Source: Cyclina sinensis (lineage: Eukaryota; Mollusca; Bivalvia; Venerida; Veneridae). Taken from it: DNA of 64,000 bases. Numbering within the stretch: position 1 is the first letter of the stretch; each line of letters starts with the position of its first letter. Shown in pieces: positions 22,696 to 33,425 of the stretch. The notes beneath the pieces are model-generated. The model was not told the DNA's origin. It did no database searches and saw only the letters and a list, made by a program, of their open reading frames with translations. The stretch covers positions 23,878,872 to 23,942,871 of the forward strand of contig JAAONU010000004.1 in assembly GCA_012932295.1 (NCBI GenBank). Reading direction: 5' to 3'. The translations under genes were made by a program, and so were the position numbers.

Positions 22696-23528
22696 AGGAA
22701 TCACTGTCAGCAAATACCCGTAGAAGCTACCAGTCTGGAATTATTTCCTTTGACAGTTTCAGGAAACTTCACTCTAAAGGAATTGTTTGGCCACCGTCCT
22801 TGCAAGAAATCATTGAATATATATTTATGTCTATAAATGGGTATGCATACAGAACAGTGAGCAGTCATATATCAGCTATAAGTTACATAAATAAGCTTAA
22901 TAATTTCAAAGATGAAACTCAGTTTTTTATTGTCCGAAAACTTATTCAAGGTATGCAGAGAAATCAATCTCGGAAAGATACCAGGAAACCGATAAGTATC
23001 AAATTACTTCACAAAATAGTTGCTAGCCTCCGTTTTGTATGCAAATCCTTGTATGAACAGACGCTTTTTTCTGTTGCTTTTCAGTTAGCATTTTATGCCT
23101 TATTACGAGTTAGTGAAACTTCCTTTCCTTATAAGGGAGTTGGGCTTACAGAGAACAAGTTTATACTGTTTTTGCCTCATTCAAAAACTGATCAGCTTGG
23201 CCAAGGTTGTTTTCTAGAAGTTCCTTTGTCAGCAGAATATTCCGGTAATTTGAGACTGGATATTGCAAATTATTTGACAAGACGCCCAAAAGTCGACGGG
23301 CAGTTTCTTTGTCATATGGATAGCTCACCTCTGACTCCGTATCAGTTTCGATCCATCCTTCAGAAAACACTCAGATTTTTAGAAATCCCTGAAACAACCT
23401 TCAAAAGCCATTCTTTCAGAATAGGAGGTGCAAGTTTCCTTCATAGTTTCGGTTCTGATGAAAAGCTCATACAAAAATTCGGGCGTTGGAAATCAGCCGC
23501 ATACAAAACATACATCAGACCAACATAA
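22620..23528 (+). CDS. Tyrosine recombinase of YR retrotransposon
   Basis: The frame overlaps the end of the RT frame (stop at 22693-22695) in the -1 frame and again lacks an upstream ATG. Recombinase homology begins near 22689 (counted as residue 1) with SANTRRSYQSGIISFDSF, the core-binding arm. Catalytic residues are visible: Arg140 in YALLRVSET, the beta-hairpin Lys in SKTDQ (166), HSFR (His241, Arg244), and KFGRWKSAAYKTYIRP with Trp267 and the nucleophile Tyr275. All key residues are intact. It should integrate a circular DNA copy, in place of a DDE integrase. The stop is at 23526-23528. Confidence 0.9.
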   Translation: MCFKNSSFNSAGLYSTFGSEIIRLLEESLSANTRRSYQSGIISFDSFRKLHSKGIVWPPSLQEIIEYIFMSINGYAYRTVSSHISAISYINKLNNFKDETQFFIVRKLIQGMQRNQSRKDTRKPISIKLLHKIVASLRFVCKSLYEQTLFSVAFQLAFYALLRVSETSFPYKGVGLTENKFILFLPHSKTDQLGQGCFLEVPLSAEYSGNLRLDIANYLTRRPKVDGQFLCHMDSSPLTPYQFRSILQKTLRFLEIPETTFKSHSFRIGGASFLHSFGSDEKLIQKFGRWKSAAYKTYIRPT

Positions 23529-23562
23529 TAATAAGAATTTAATTATATTATCATATAAGAGT

Positions 23563-23593
23563 GACGTCATCAATTTGACAGGGCATGACGTCA
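23563..23593 (+). promoter_or_regulatory. Pair of palindromic CRE motifs
   Basis: TGACGTCA occurs at 23563-23570 and again at 23586-23593, between the recombinase stop and the hydrolase frame. The two sites are 23 bp apart, start to start, about two helical turns. They could be an internal promoter for the hydrolase ORF, which would explain the lack of an obvious splice donor. This is inference. Confidence 0.35.
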
Positions 23594-23653
23594 TAATAAG
23601 CTACATGCTTCATGAACATACGTGATTCTTTAATCAATATCTTAAACTTGCAG

Positions 23654-24228
23654 GTGTATTTACAGTATGGATTGTAGGATCATCCATAATCAGAGACTTA
23701 TTCCTTTATGTCTCAGACAAAAACCTTGGCCTGTCTGAAATTGGAGGCGTGGTAGAATGGAATTTTCAGCCTGGTATGCGTGCGCACCACCTAATAGGCA
23801 CTATACAAAGTATGTTAGAGAACAAACCAGCTCCGTATATGATGATAATACATTGCGGTGGAAATGACTTGGGCCAAATTAATTTAGGTTATGCACAATA
23901 TATCCTTAAATCAGCTATTCAGGAAATTTCTATTTTACTTCCATATACAAGAATTGTTTTTTCTCAAATTCTACCAAGGCTAAAATACAGAGATGAAATT
24001 AATCACATTAAGTTAAATAAAGGCAGGAGAAGGCTTAATACTGCCTTATCTAAACTGTGCATTAGTCTGGGTCGTTGTTACATTCGATACCCACAGATAT
24101 ATGAGGCTCCAGAGTATTTTAGAGACTCTGTGCACCTGTCGGGAAAAGGGATGAGCATTATGCATAAGAATATGCAACAGGCTGTTTATACATTTACTCA
24201 AACCGGTGCACAGTGCTATCCTCAGTAA
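23654..24228 (+). CDS. SGNH/GDSL-type hydrolase ORF of YR retrotransposon
   Basis: The frame is open from 23626. A good acceptor (AACTTGCAG) ends at 23653, so translation probably continues from a spliced upstream exon; the first in-frame ATG, 23749, would lose the nucleophile block. Block I is WIVGSSIIRDLF, block III is HCGGNDLG, and block V is RDSVHLSGKG with the Asp-x-x-His pair, so a full Ser-Gly-Asn-His set is visible. Extra esterase-like domains have been described in some Ngaro elements and in some CR1 LINEs. The upstream donor was not found: no good GT lies between the recombinase stop and this frame. Confidence 0.75.
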
Positions 24229-24260
24229 ACACTTTAACAGTAACCTTAGATGGCTATTTC

Positions 24261-24388
24261 ACGCGCTAGACCCGCCATTAAAAAAAAAAAAAAAAAAATT
24301 ATGAGACAGCTAGGATTTTTAACCCTCCCCATTTTTTGTGGCGGTGCTTAGGCAGTCTTGACTGCCACGCCTTGGCATTCTAGCGCGT
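24261..24388. repeat. Nested inverted repeats and A-run 3' of YR element
   Basis: ACGCGCTAGA (24261-24270) pairs perfectly with TCTAGCGCGT (24379-24388). Inside, CCGCCA (24272-24277) pairs with TGGCGG (24339-24344), and GGCAGTCTTGACTGCC (24351-24366) is a tight hairpin. An A run of about 18 lies at 24280-24298. The nested symmetry suggests the 3' terminal structure of the retrotransposon or a separate small fold-back insertion. Confidence 0.55.
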
Positions 24389-24477
24389 CATTGTAATGCA
24401 ACCACAATGTACATGGCTTGAAGTTCAAAGAATCGTACAAGAAATTTCTAAGTACCGTAGTAATTCAATCAAGCATA

Positions 24478-24783
24478 CGTCCGTTTTTTCCGGTGTATGT
24501 GAAATTACGTTCGTTTGTCCGACGTTAGACTAATATGGCGTCCGATTTTGCCCGCTGTCCGATGATCAAAAATTTTAATAACGTCCGATAGTCCGGCGTA
24601 GGAATTTTATATTGCGTCCGAGTGTCCGGCGCATGAGTTTGTACGTCCGATGATCCGGCGTATGTGAATTATATGCCCGACCGATGCTCCGGCGTTGGCT
24701 ATACTTTATAGTGCGACCGATGGTCCGGTGCACGAATCTCTTATTCGCCCGATCGTCCGGCGACCGCCCGATCATCCGGCGGG
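24478..24783 (+). repeat. Degenerate CpG-rich tandem repeat (TCCGGCG core)
   Basis: About ten irregular copies of a 28-37 bp unit with CGTCCGATGATCCGGCG-type cores, separated by AT-rich arms such as TATGTGAATT. Spacing varies, and later copies (24740-24783) are compressed. The CpG and CCGG density contrasts sharply with the AT-rich surroundings. No coding capacity is seen; open frames on both strands here simply follow the repeat. Confidence 0.75.
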
Positions 24784-26285
24784 TTTCCATAAGATTTTTG
24801 GACATTTGGAAAACGGTAACTGCCATATTGCCCCGGCTTACGCCTCCATTTGGGGATCAGCGCAGTTACATAAATTTCAAAATTATTTAAGTAAATCTTC
24901 GCCATGTACGTTGTGGTTGTAATGTCAGCCATAGCAATATATTGCCAAACTTAATTATCTTTGACCTTATTTAAATTGATTTAACTTGAATTATTCGATG
25001 TGAAATTGCTGATATAAATTTGGATTGAATACAATCAAATAATTCTAATTCTTGTTGAGTTTCTGATCTTTCCCAATAATATTTTATTAGACCTTTTTGA
25101 CATTGCTAATTAGGCTTAAGTGCCTAGGGAGGCGCCAAGGTGCAGTGGTACGCGCTTAACTCAAACGGACTGCCTACATGTGCACACTGCAATTTATTCA
25201 CAATATAATTTTTTTAGACATTCAAAAACATTTAAAAGATATTGTAAAAACATTTTTTGTAGCACTTTCTATGGTAATAGTTAATCTGCTTTGGGTATTC
25301 AGTAAGGAAAAAAAGGTCGGTTTTGTAGTCAATAACTAGTTTTAATCCTTGATTTTTTTATCTTACATATCTCACAGCCGATGTGATCTGCCCTTAAGAT
25401 TGCGGATTTGTCTTCTATCCGAACGAGTATCATTTTTGACGATTATACTTCAACCATCTAAAGATTAAAAATGGACTCGTCAGTCATTTAGGTTGGACAA
25501 GGCTTTTGGACATTTATCATTCATAAAGGAATTAACTGAAAACCAACTGGCTGAATAGCGAAGAGGTCAGATTTTGATAAGACTCTGTGTATCTGCAGAT
25601 CCATGCAGGAAAAAAAACAGGTAGCAACATAAAGGTTAAGGAATATATTTTAGATATTTAGATGTTACTTAATCAGTTCAAAGACTGCTGAAACTAGAGT
25701 GGCCCTTTGTGTATGAGACGATAATACGACAGTGCTAACTTGTCTAGTTTCCAAAATAAAATATTTTACAAGATCTTATGCCTCTAACGTTTGATTGTCT
25801 ACCAAATTATCACAAAAAGAATTCATTTAATGCGTACAGTTTCTTCACTCTTCTACGTTGAATTTTGGTCTATAAAATGTGCCACATTTCCTTATTGCGT
25901 TTACAGCGAAATTTAAAGCGTTGCGTTTTCCCATAAAACAACAAACTGTTATATATAAGAAACTTGTTCATTTTAACGTGTATTGATCGATATAACGTAA
26001 CGCTTTTAAACGTTAACCATTTTATAACCTGACAATGACAAACTGTTTTTGTGACACCTTATTATACAAAACCGACTGTAAAAAAGCAACAACTTTGTTG
26101 AGATGATAAAAGATGATGCATGGTATGTTTTGAGCATTTTATGGTGTTTCATCAACATTGAATACTACCAATAGAAATTTCTCTTTTTTGCTGTCAATAG
26201 GTACGGAAACTTTTAGGTAAAAATCACGAAAAGTATAACTGATGCGCTTTGCGCTGGATAATATTTTATTTTACCATTTTTGCAG
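24784..26285. other. Intergenic DNA upstream of SRCR gene
   Basis: No gene or clear repeat was recognised. A short GGCGCCAAGGTGCAGTGGTA phrase at 25132-25151 looks faintly tRNA-like but lacks a B box. The promoter of the SRCR gene may lie here or further 5', because the first recognised exon starts after a splice acceptor at 26284-26285. Confidence 0.4.
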
Positions 26286-26308
26286 ATGTTAGATTAAATG
26301 AAGAAACG

Positions 26309-29300
26309 ATGGATTCTACGTCTGCTAGAAAAGTTTTAACGATCATTTTACTTGTTTGTTTGTTGCTTGTTTTAATAGTGTTCTGTGTGGTTTATATTTG
26401 GAGTGTTAAGTCTTCAAAAGTGCAGGCAGGAGTATCTAAACAAAACAGCAAAGATAAACTGAACACGGATGAAAGGAATAGTAACACGGAGCATGAACAT
26501 CACGGTGAGGATCACACTGATCGGCCATCAACGAAAATTGGTACTACAACGGAGCATTTAACACCGGAATCAGGTACATGTACTAGTGGTATAATTACAT
26601 GTTTTACTACTATTTATTACTCCAGTGGCTTTCCACAAGATATCAGATTTCGATCTTTGTCCCTCCAGTAACAGTACTAGCTGTCTTTCAGGTGAGACTT
26701 AAACGCAGGTAACATGTATCAGTGCTATACACAATGCTTGTACAGAATTAAAAGTGTCTCCAAAATGAGAGGTTTACTGTATTGTGTACTTTATTCCACA
26801 ACCTGATTGAATAACTCGTCAGAGGGGCAGCTGGTATGGACAATATATAAACTCCAATATACTGATATATTTTCTCATTAAAGTTACATATGTCTCTCAC
26901 ATGCTTGATTTTTATGGTTTTTGACAAAAATCTTTCCAATTCGAAATGCGACATGGAATTAAACAAAAATAACATGAAAGCTTGCGTTTTTATATAATAA
27001 TGTATATATTGATTCTTAGCTAGATTTTGTATTCAGTGTTCAAATATGCTGTTTCTGTGACAACAACACGAGTGTTCCTTTTACATTCCCTAATGTCTAC
27101 GCCCTTAATTTGTTTTTAAATGTCAACTTTCTGGGGTCTGTGCAACAGGAGAGAGAGACTAGGTATATATTGGCCCATTTATATATATTATAATATATTA
27201 TGTTAGCAAAGGTTTCGGTAACCACTAGACATTTGAACCGACCATGCACCCCTTCTAAAACTTACTGTGACTCTTGATGTATGTCAAGAATAAGATAAAT
27301 GACGAGGATTTAAAAAATCACAATTCCAGAAACTATTTATTTAGAAAAACCATCTCGTTTTACTTTCCACTTCGTCTTTATATATTTCGTAATTTGTTTA
27401 CAAACTCTGTCTCACATTCGTAGTTAAACTGAAATACTATCATTATTTCAGTCAACTAATTAGTTAGATGGTATTCCAATGCGACCAGTTTGATAAAATG
27501 TAACTGCTATATGCAGTTATTTGAATTGAGGAATTTCAAACGTATTTGTCAAAAACGAATCAGAGACAAAAGATGCCGGAAATAGAATTTTTTAAATGGC
27601 GCTTACTCACGAGACATTTAATCAACACGAAAGTTCATGACTTTAATTAACATCTGATGCAATAAATGACAAAGTGTCAAATCAAATTCGACAAAAGATC
27701 AAATTTGTGTATAGGTGAACTTAGGCGAGGTTAAAAATGTCATCGCTCATAATATGATTTAATAATCATACATAAAATTTGTTGTCAATCTCATTTGAGA
27801 GGCCAGTTCGAGTTTTTACGGTCTAATGGTCTTAAATGCATCACTTGTCGCATTTGGTTTTTTACGACAGAATGATTGTTATTACATATCGAGTTTGCCT
27901 GTCTTTTGTCTAACCTGTAAAATATTATCTAAATTCGAAAGAAAAAGACAAAACCGTTAAATCTGAGAAACACAGTGCTTAACTATTTTTGCATTCCTAT
28001 ATACAAATAACATTTCATTATTTTCGCTATGTTTTGTTTATTACTTGAATGATCTTTGTTTTCCTGCATTCTACCATGTCCAGAGTATAAGATCAAGCTA
28101 AGTGGCAGACGAGACGCGTCAAGCGGCAAGGTTCTGATAGAGCATGACGGACACACAGGGTTCGTCTGCAGCGACGAGTTTGATAATGCTGATGCCCAGG
28201 TCGTCTGTGGGGAGCTGGGGTACAAGAATGGTGTTTCCTACAGTCTTATGTCGTAAGTATTCGTCTGTATTTTGTACACACCCGGCTGGTCCCGTTATTG
28301 TCTTGAGTTAGGAAGACGGGAACCAACTTATTGATTTCGCGACCAATACTTTACCAAACACTTAAATATAAGGATTTTTCTAATCAGCGCAGAAATGTTT
28401 GGTCACTGGTTTGTTCTTACGCAACTTCACCTATACCATTTATTGTACATTGTATTTAATTGAGACACTTAGACGAGGTCCGTGTCTTAGTGCTATACAA
28501 GGATGTCAGGAGTGTCCTAGAAATGGGATGTTTTTTCTTGCGTGAAGAAAAAATGGGATGTTTTTTATTTCTTGCGTGAATACCAAAAAAAATGCCATTT
28601 TCACTCGTTGCTACGCCACTCGTAAAAATATCTTTTTTGGTCTTCACTCATGAAATAAAATCGATATTTCACCGAAACAAACAAATCTCCTCTATATCTT
28701 TGTGAATCTATCAATTCTTATGTTTAGCATTCACCTTCTGTTATCACGGCAATAAATACTAGACATTTGTTTGTGAAACATAGTAAACCCATATAAATAT
28801 GCATGACAAATTTAACTATCCCATTTTAAGTGTAATGTATTACCGAAAAAAAATGCATGTTTCACATTTACATATTAATCATATTGTTCAAATTACGCTT
28901 GCATTTCGTTGCAAAATTTTGCTATTTTTACCGCAGTTACTTCAAAAAGAAGTCCATCATTAATTTTGAAAATTCACTATTCATGGCTTCGTAATTCATA
29001 ATTGATATTTAATAAGATAACTTTGCTTCCCTCGCTATCAGTGCGGCTATAATTTTTTTATGATTTTTGTAACTCTAAAGTTAAAGTAACATTTATTATA
29101 TTCAAGTGAATGTTAATGATAAAAGCTCGAGTATAGAACACGTCCATCGATCACCACTGAGTGTGAACATATATATCAAAATTTGATACATTGCTTACAA
29201 AACTTAAAAAGCCTTTATTTGTGCATTAATCATAAACTGTCTTATAATTTTGAAATCATTTATTTAGTGCATGTTTAAATGTTTTCTGAACGCGAGACAT

Positions 29301-31418
29301 TTGTCTGAATACTGCAAAATTGAGAAAACTGGTAAAGTTTGAAAATGCATGTTTCAGTCTAAGATGAACAACATGTCACGTTGTGAAAGTTAATGTTCTG
29401 TTTCTGTTTGCTTTTATATAAATAAATAATTTAAATAAAAAAAGAAGCAGATAAGGCATTTTTTATTGTTTTTCTGTTTTTGCTCTGTTGCTGTTGTTAT
29501 TTTATCATCATCATCATCATCATCGTCGTCGTCGACGTTGTTGTTGTTTTTATCATTATTAGAAGTAGTAGTGGTAGTGGTAGTAGTATTCCTAAAAGAT
29601 AATGATAATTAAAACTTACAGTAGCCCTACCTTAAATCGATAGTTAAGGGAGGTTATCACTGGAAGCACACTGAATCCTGCGTTTCCTTTGAAAGCCAGG
29701 AACTGTAAAACATGTCCGCCTTATGATGATAATTCTAGGTTAAACGGAAAATAAGATTAAGACAAGCATTGAAAGAATTATGCTGTAGACAAAATTAAGC
29801 ACAGAATATTAACAAAGAGAAACTAACGTTTACTACAATGTTTGCAAAAATGCTAAAGAAGAAATATGGCTCATGGTCAATCGATTGCCCGTGTCCATGA
29901 GATCTATCAAAATATAGGTTATATCTCAAAGAATGTAAGTAATGTTTGGGACAAGAACTAGCTCAAATTCAACCAAGTGCATTTTCTCTAGGAGGCAAAA
30001 AGTGAAATGCTAACTGGACTTCTTTTTATAAGTTCTAAAAGAATCTACCAGGTTCCTGTCGATGCCTCTAAGAATAACAAAGTTCATGCTCCAATAAAAA
30101 GTACGCAATCAAAATTTTAAAGGGTCGATAACTCTAACAGAACGAAGGCAGAAAAAATGTCTTTGTTCGTTGTACCTTTTTTTAATGAGATCTATTCATA
30201 CATGTTGTTTGGAGGCAATATATGTACACGTATATGCATTTGAACGTGATATATGAGAAATATGTGAATGTAAAGTTAAGATGATTGAGTTATTTTGGCA
30301 TAGTCACCTCGAAACTGATTCATCCTGATTGTCTGTATCATTTGAAGAAGAATAAGAATGAAACTAAGTTTCTTTTGATTTGTGAAGGATGTGTTTTAAA
30401 TTTCCTTGACATATTTCATTCTATAATACTATCTCAAATATTACAGTGGCAGCCATGTGAGCATCATAAACTCATTATCACCCTCTTAATATAAAGAAAA
30501 CTTTGCTTAAATAAAAATGATTATTATTCTGTGTGACTTTGACTACTTGTAGATCTTTCCCATATAGCCGTTATACCGACCTTGAGCCAATTCTGTCGGA
30601 ATTGAATTGCGCCGGAAACGAAGCAAGACTCAAAGACTGCGATGGCTTCCGGTTAGGAAACGTCACTTCCTGTACATGGTTTGCTGCGGCGTTATGTTAC
30701 AATAACAAACGTGAGCTTTGTTTTCCATATTTAACTTTAAATTTAGATTTTTATACTTAAATATTTCCCCTTATTTAGTTATCTCCACATTATTCGTATA
30801 TATGCATTAGGAACATGAAAGATTTTAACAGCAAATGCAATTGTTTTCATTTAGTTTTAACTTACATATCAGTTCGAAAACATGTCTTGAGAAAGTCAAC
30901 AAATAACATTTGTTAATAAAGGTATTACATAACAATAATTACCATAAATTTGCTTCAGAAAGCGAATAATTAGTACTATAGATAACACTAAAGAGATTTT
31001 ATGCACAATATTCAATTCCTTTTCAGCTTATGAACTACGGCTGGTGAACGGAATACATCCCGACTCTGGTATGGTAGAGATGAAAGTGGGTGGGGAATGG
31101 GGAATATTTTGTGGCATTCGTAATTTTGACGATGACGTTGCAGATGTATTGTGTCGAAGTATGAACTTTACTGGCGGATTCGCTCATGACAGAGGGATGC
31201 TTGGACCTACAAATAGGTCTAAAGTCTGGGTGCCGTACATCTCTTGCACGGAAGGGGCGGAAATCAAGCAGTCGATTCTGGACTGTCACTTAATACTTAA
31301 TACCGAAAACATTTTAACAGATCGCTTAGATCACAGAAACAATAGATATCAGAATGAATATATGGCATGTTTAAGCAAGCCAAACTCGTATGCCTCGGCA
31401 GTGCAGTGTCTTATATAG
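26309..31418 (+). CDS. Type II membrane protein with two SRCR domains (four exons)
   Basis: Coding exons are 26309-26573 (phase 1), 28084-28252 (phase 2), 30553-30710 (phase 1) and 31027-31418, all with AG/GT borders; their sum is exactly 328 codons including the stop, giving 327 aa. The ATG at 26309 lies in an exon that probably starts at 26286. Residues 1-8 are cytoplasmic, 9-31 are a membrane anchor (LTIILLVCLLLVLIVFCVVYIW), and 32-88 are a Ser/Thr/Glu/His-rich stalk. SRCR1 is 89-196 with Cys117, 130, 164, 174, 185 and 193. SRCR2 is 199-325 with Cys226, 240, 271, 284, 312 and 325. Six-cysteine domains and an intron inside SRCR1 fit group A. SRCR2 is single-exon and more diverged. Such proteins usually bind extracellular ligands, often in immunity, but the ligand is unknown. 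AATAAA follows at 31618-31623. Confidence 0.85.
28253..30552 (+). other. Intron 2 of SRCR gene with trinucleotide microsatellite
   Basis: A 2.3-kb AT-rich intron. It contains a compound trinucleotide tract (TCA)n-(TCG)n-(TTG)n-(AGT)n at about 29487-29589 and a short direct duplication around ATGGGATGTTTTTT at 28524-28565. No other gene is recognised. The 69-codon frame at 30285-30494 has no support. Confidence 0.6.
29487..29589 (+). repeat. Compound trinucleotide microsatellite
   Basis: Consecutive runs of TCA, TCG, GTT and AGT/GGT trinucleotides lie within the large SRCR intron. The pattern reads as one microsatellite mutating through related triplets. Confidence 0.85.
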
Positions 31419-31436
31419 CAATCAGAAAAATGCTTG

Positions 31437-32480
31437 AAGTGTTAAATACGCAACGCTGAAATGTTATGGGAAAAAAATTGAGGCAACAGAAACTGAAATG
31501 TGCGCGCATGCGTAATAGCGTCACAGAAATCCATGTTCAAGTGACAGCAAAATATTTGATAAAGAATGAATTTATGCTGCTTGAGAATTATTTATGTATA
31601 TCGTATGCGCAATGAGAAATAAAATCTTATATAAGTAAGTATTTCATATTTCACATGCGTGCAATCACTCATTCGCGTTTATTTAATATGCAAATGTTTA
31701 TCTTAACGTATTACAAGAATATGCTGATTTTTGAAAGCGATATGAAGAGATCCCATCTGGAGTGCATTTCATGTACATGCTCATTGTTTATGACAACCAA
31801 ATTTGGCCTCGATAATTGCAAGAATTCTGCTGTGTCTAAACAGTAACAGAATGAGAGAGAGAGACTAAGCAGCTAAGCAGATGACACAGAAAAAAAGTCA
31901 GCAGTATTTCAGCAAAAATCGTCGTCTGGTTTGGGAAAGTTAGTTGTTTTTTTAGTATCAAATGTTCAGCTGTATTGCAGCAAAAAATGTCGTCTGGTTT
32001 GAGAAAGTTAGTTTGTTTCATATCAAGTAACTACGACGCGTTAAATTCAAGTTTACTGTTCCAAACTTTCCCAAGGTGCTGTTAATGAATGAACCAGTCA
32101 CCCTTGGAAAAAATAAGTAAATGTTACTACACTAAACTTCTGTTGGTCAAACTAAATATATACATTAGTGGTCATCCGGCGTGTTCTATAGAAAATAAAC
32201 CGTCGTCAATAGCGACTGAAGGCATTTTTAATTTCTGTATAACACTGCGGATGAAAACTAATATACTTAGTGGGCGGCTTTATTTGAGATAAACTTTTGT
32301 AATAAATTACCTGGACGAATTGTTTAAAAGGTGCGGCCCAACCCCGTCTAAACCTCTGCTTTTAATTGCTGTTTTGTTTTTTTACTATTCACGCAGGCAA
32401 TGCTATGTTAACGGGAAAAAGTCTAGTGGTAACTTATGGTAATGTAAAATTTGAAATAATTTATTTCAAGATACTTCCAT
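31437..32480. other. SRCR 3' flank, minor duplication
   Basis: Non-coding. A diverged tandem duplication of about 70 bp covers 31900-32015 (shared TTTCAGCAAAAATCGTCGTC-like and GGTTTGGGAAAGTTAGTT phrases). Nothing else is recognised. Confidence 0.45.
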
Positions 32481-32489
32481 GTAAGGTTA

Positions 32490-33425
32490 ACTAGAACTGT
32501 GTCCATAGGACACGGATGCCCCCACTATGCATAAGTGCTCATAAACAAGAGCATGTATATCCTGTATGTAAGATTTTTTCTGTACATATACCTAAAATGA
32601 TCTACAGGTAACCTTATGTACATGTTAAATTAAATTACAAATGTTAAATTTTTATGTTCAATTATTTATATGGTATATAGTGAAAAAATCAACAAAGGGT
32701 CATAATTCTGTTAAATATGGTCACAGCAAAAATTCCTTCCTTTACTACCATCTACACATTAAAGCTGTTCATCCCTGGAAGTTTAAGCAAAATCTGCCAT
32801 CCAGTTTAAGAGGAGTTGCGTTCACAAAATTTCAATATGGTATATAGTGAAAAAAATCAACAAAGGGTCATAATTCTGTTAAATTTGGTCGCAGCAAAAA
32901 TTCCTTCCTTTACTACCATTTACACATTAAGGTTGTTCATCCCTGGAAGTTTAAGCAAAATCTGCCATCCGGTTTAAGAGGAGTTGCGTTCACAAAATTT
33001 CTATATGGTATATAGTGAAAAAATCAACAAAGGGACATAATTCTGTTAAATTTGGTCGCAGCAAAAATTCCTTCCTTTACTACAATCTACTTATTAAGGT
33101 TGTTCATCCCTGGAAGTTTAAGCAAAATCTGCCATCCGGTTTAAGAGGAGTTGCGTTCACAAAATTTCTAGTGAAAAAAATCAACAAAGGGCCATAATTC
33201 TGTTAAATTTGGTCGCAGCGAAAATTCCTTCCTTTACTACCATCTACACATTAAGGTTGTTCATCCCTGGAAGTTTAAGCAAAATCTGCCATCCGGTTTA
33301 AGAGGAGTTGCGTTCACAAGATTTCGGGACGTACGGACGGACGGACAGACGTACGGACGGACGGACGGAAGGACGGACGGACAAGTGCAACGCTATATGC
33401 TCCCCACTTTGTGGGGGCATAATAA
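32490..33425 (+). repeat. Non-coding repeat element with four tandem units and inverted ends
   Basis: Four copies of a unit of about 160-170 bp begin near 32667, 32835, 33005 and 33167. They share TATATGGTATATAGTG, CAACAAAGGGTCATAATTCTG, TTGTTCATCCCTGGAAGTTTA and GAGGAGTTGCGTTCACAAAA. A GGAC microsatellite (33328-33382) follows. ATGCCCCCAC (32516-32525) near the left end is inverted as GTGGGGGCAT (33410-33419) at the right end, so the whole looks like one mobile non-autonomous unit of about 0.9 kb. The two 60-68 codon frames inside are products of the repeat. Confidence 0.75.

Larger units (their letters stand above)
19857..24400 (+). mobile_element. DIRS/Ngaro-type tyrosine-recombinase retrotransposon
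   Basis: Four long consecutive open frames encode a gag-like protein, RT with RNase H, a tyrosine recombinase and an SGNH hydrolase. There is no integrase or protease, which is the hallmark of YR retrotransposons. The ORFs have no internal stops, so this copy is the best preserved mobile element in the window. The 3' region 24261-24388 carries inverted repeats and an A run that could be part of its terminal structure. The exact split direct or inverted terminal repeats were not identified, so outer boundaries are approximate. Confidence 0.9.

Noticed and set aside
25130..25200. Possible tRNA near GGCGCCAAGGTGCAGTGGTA
   Set aside because: An A-box-like phrase is present but there is no B box, no paired stems and no plausible anticodon arm.
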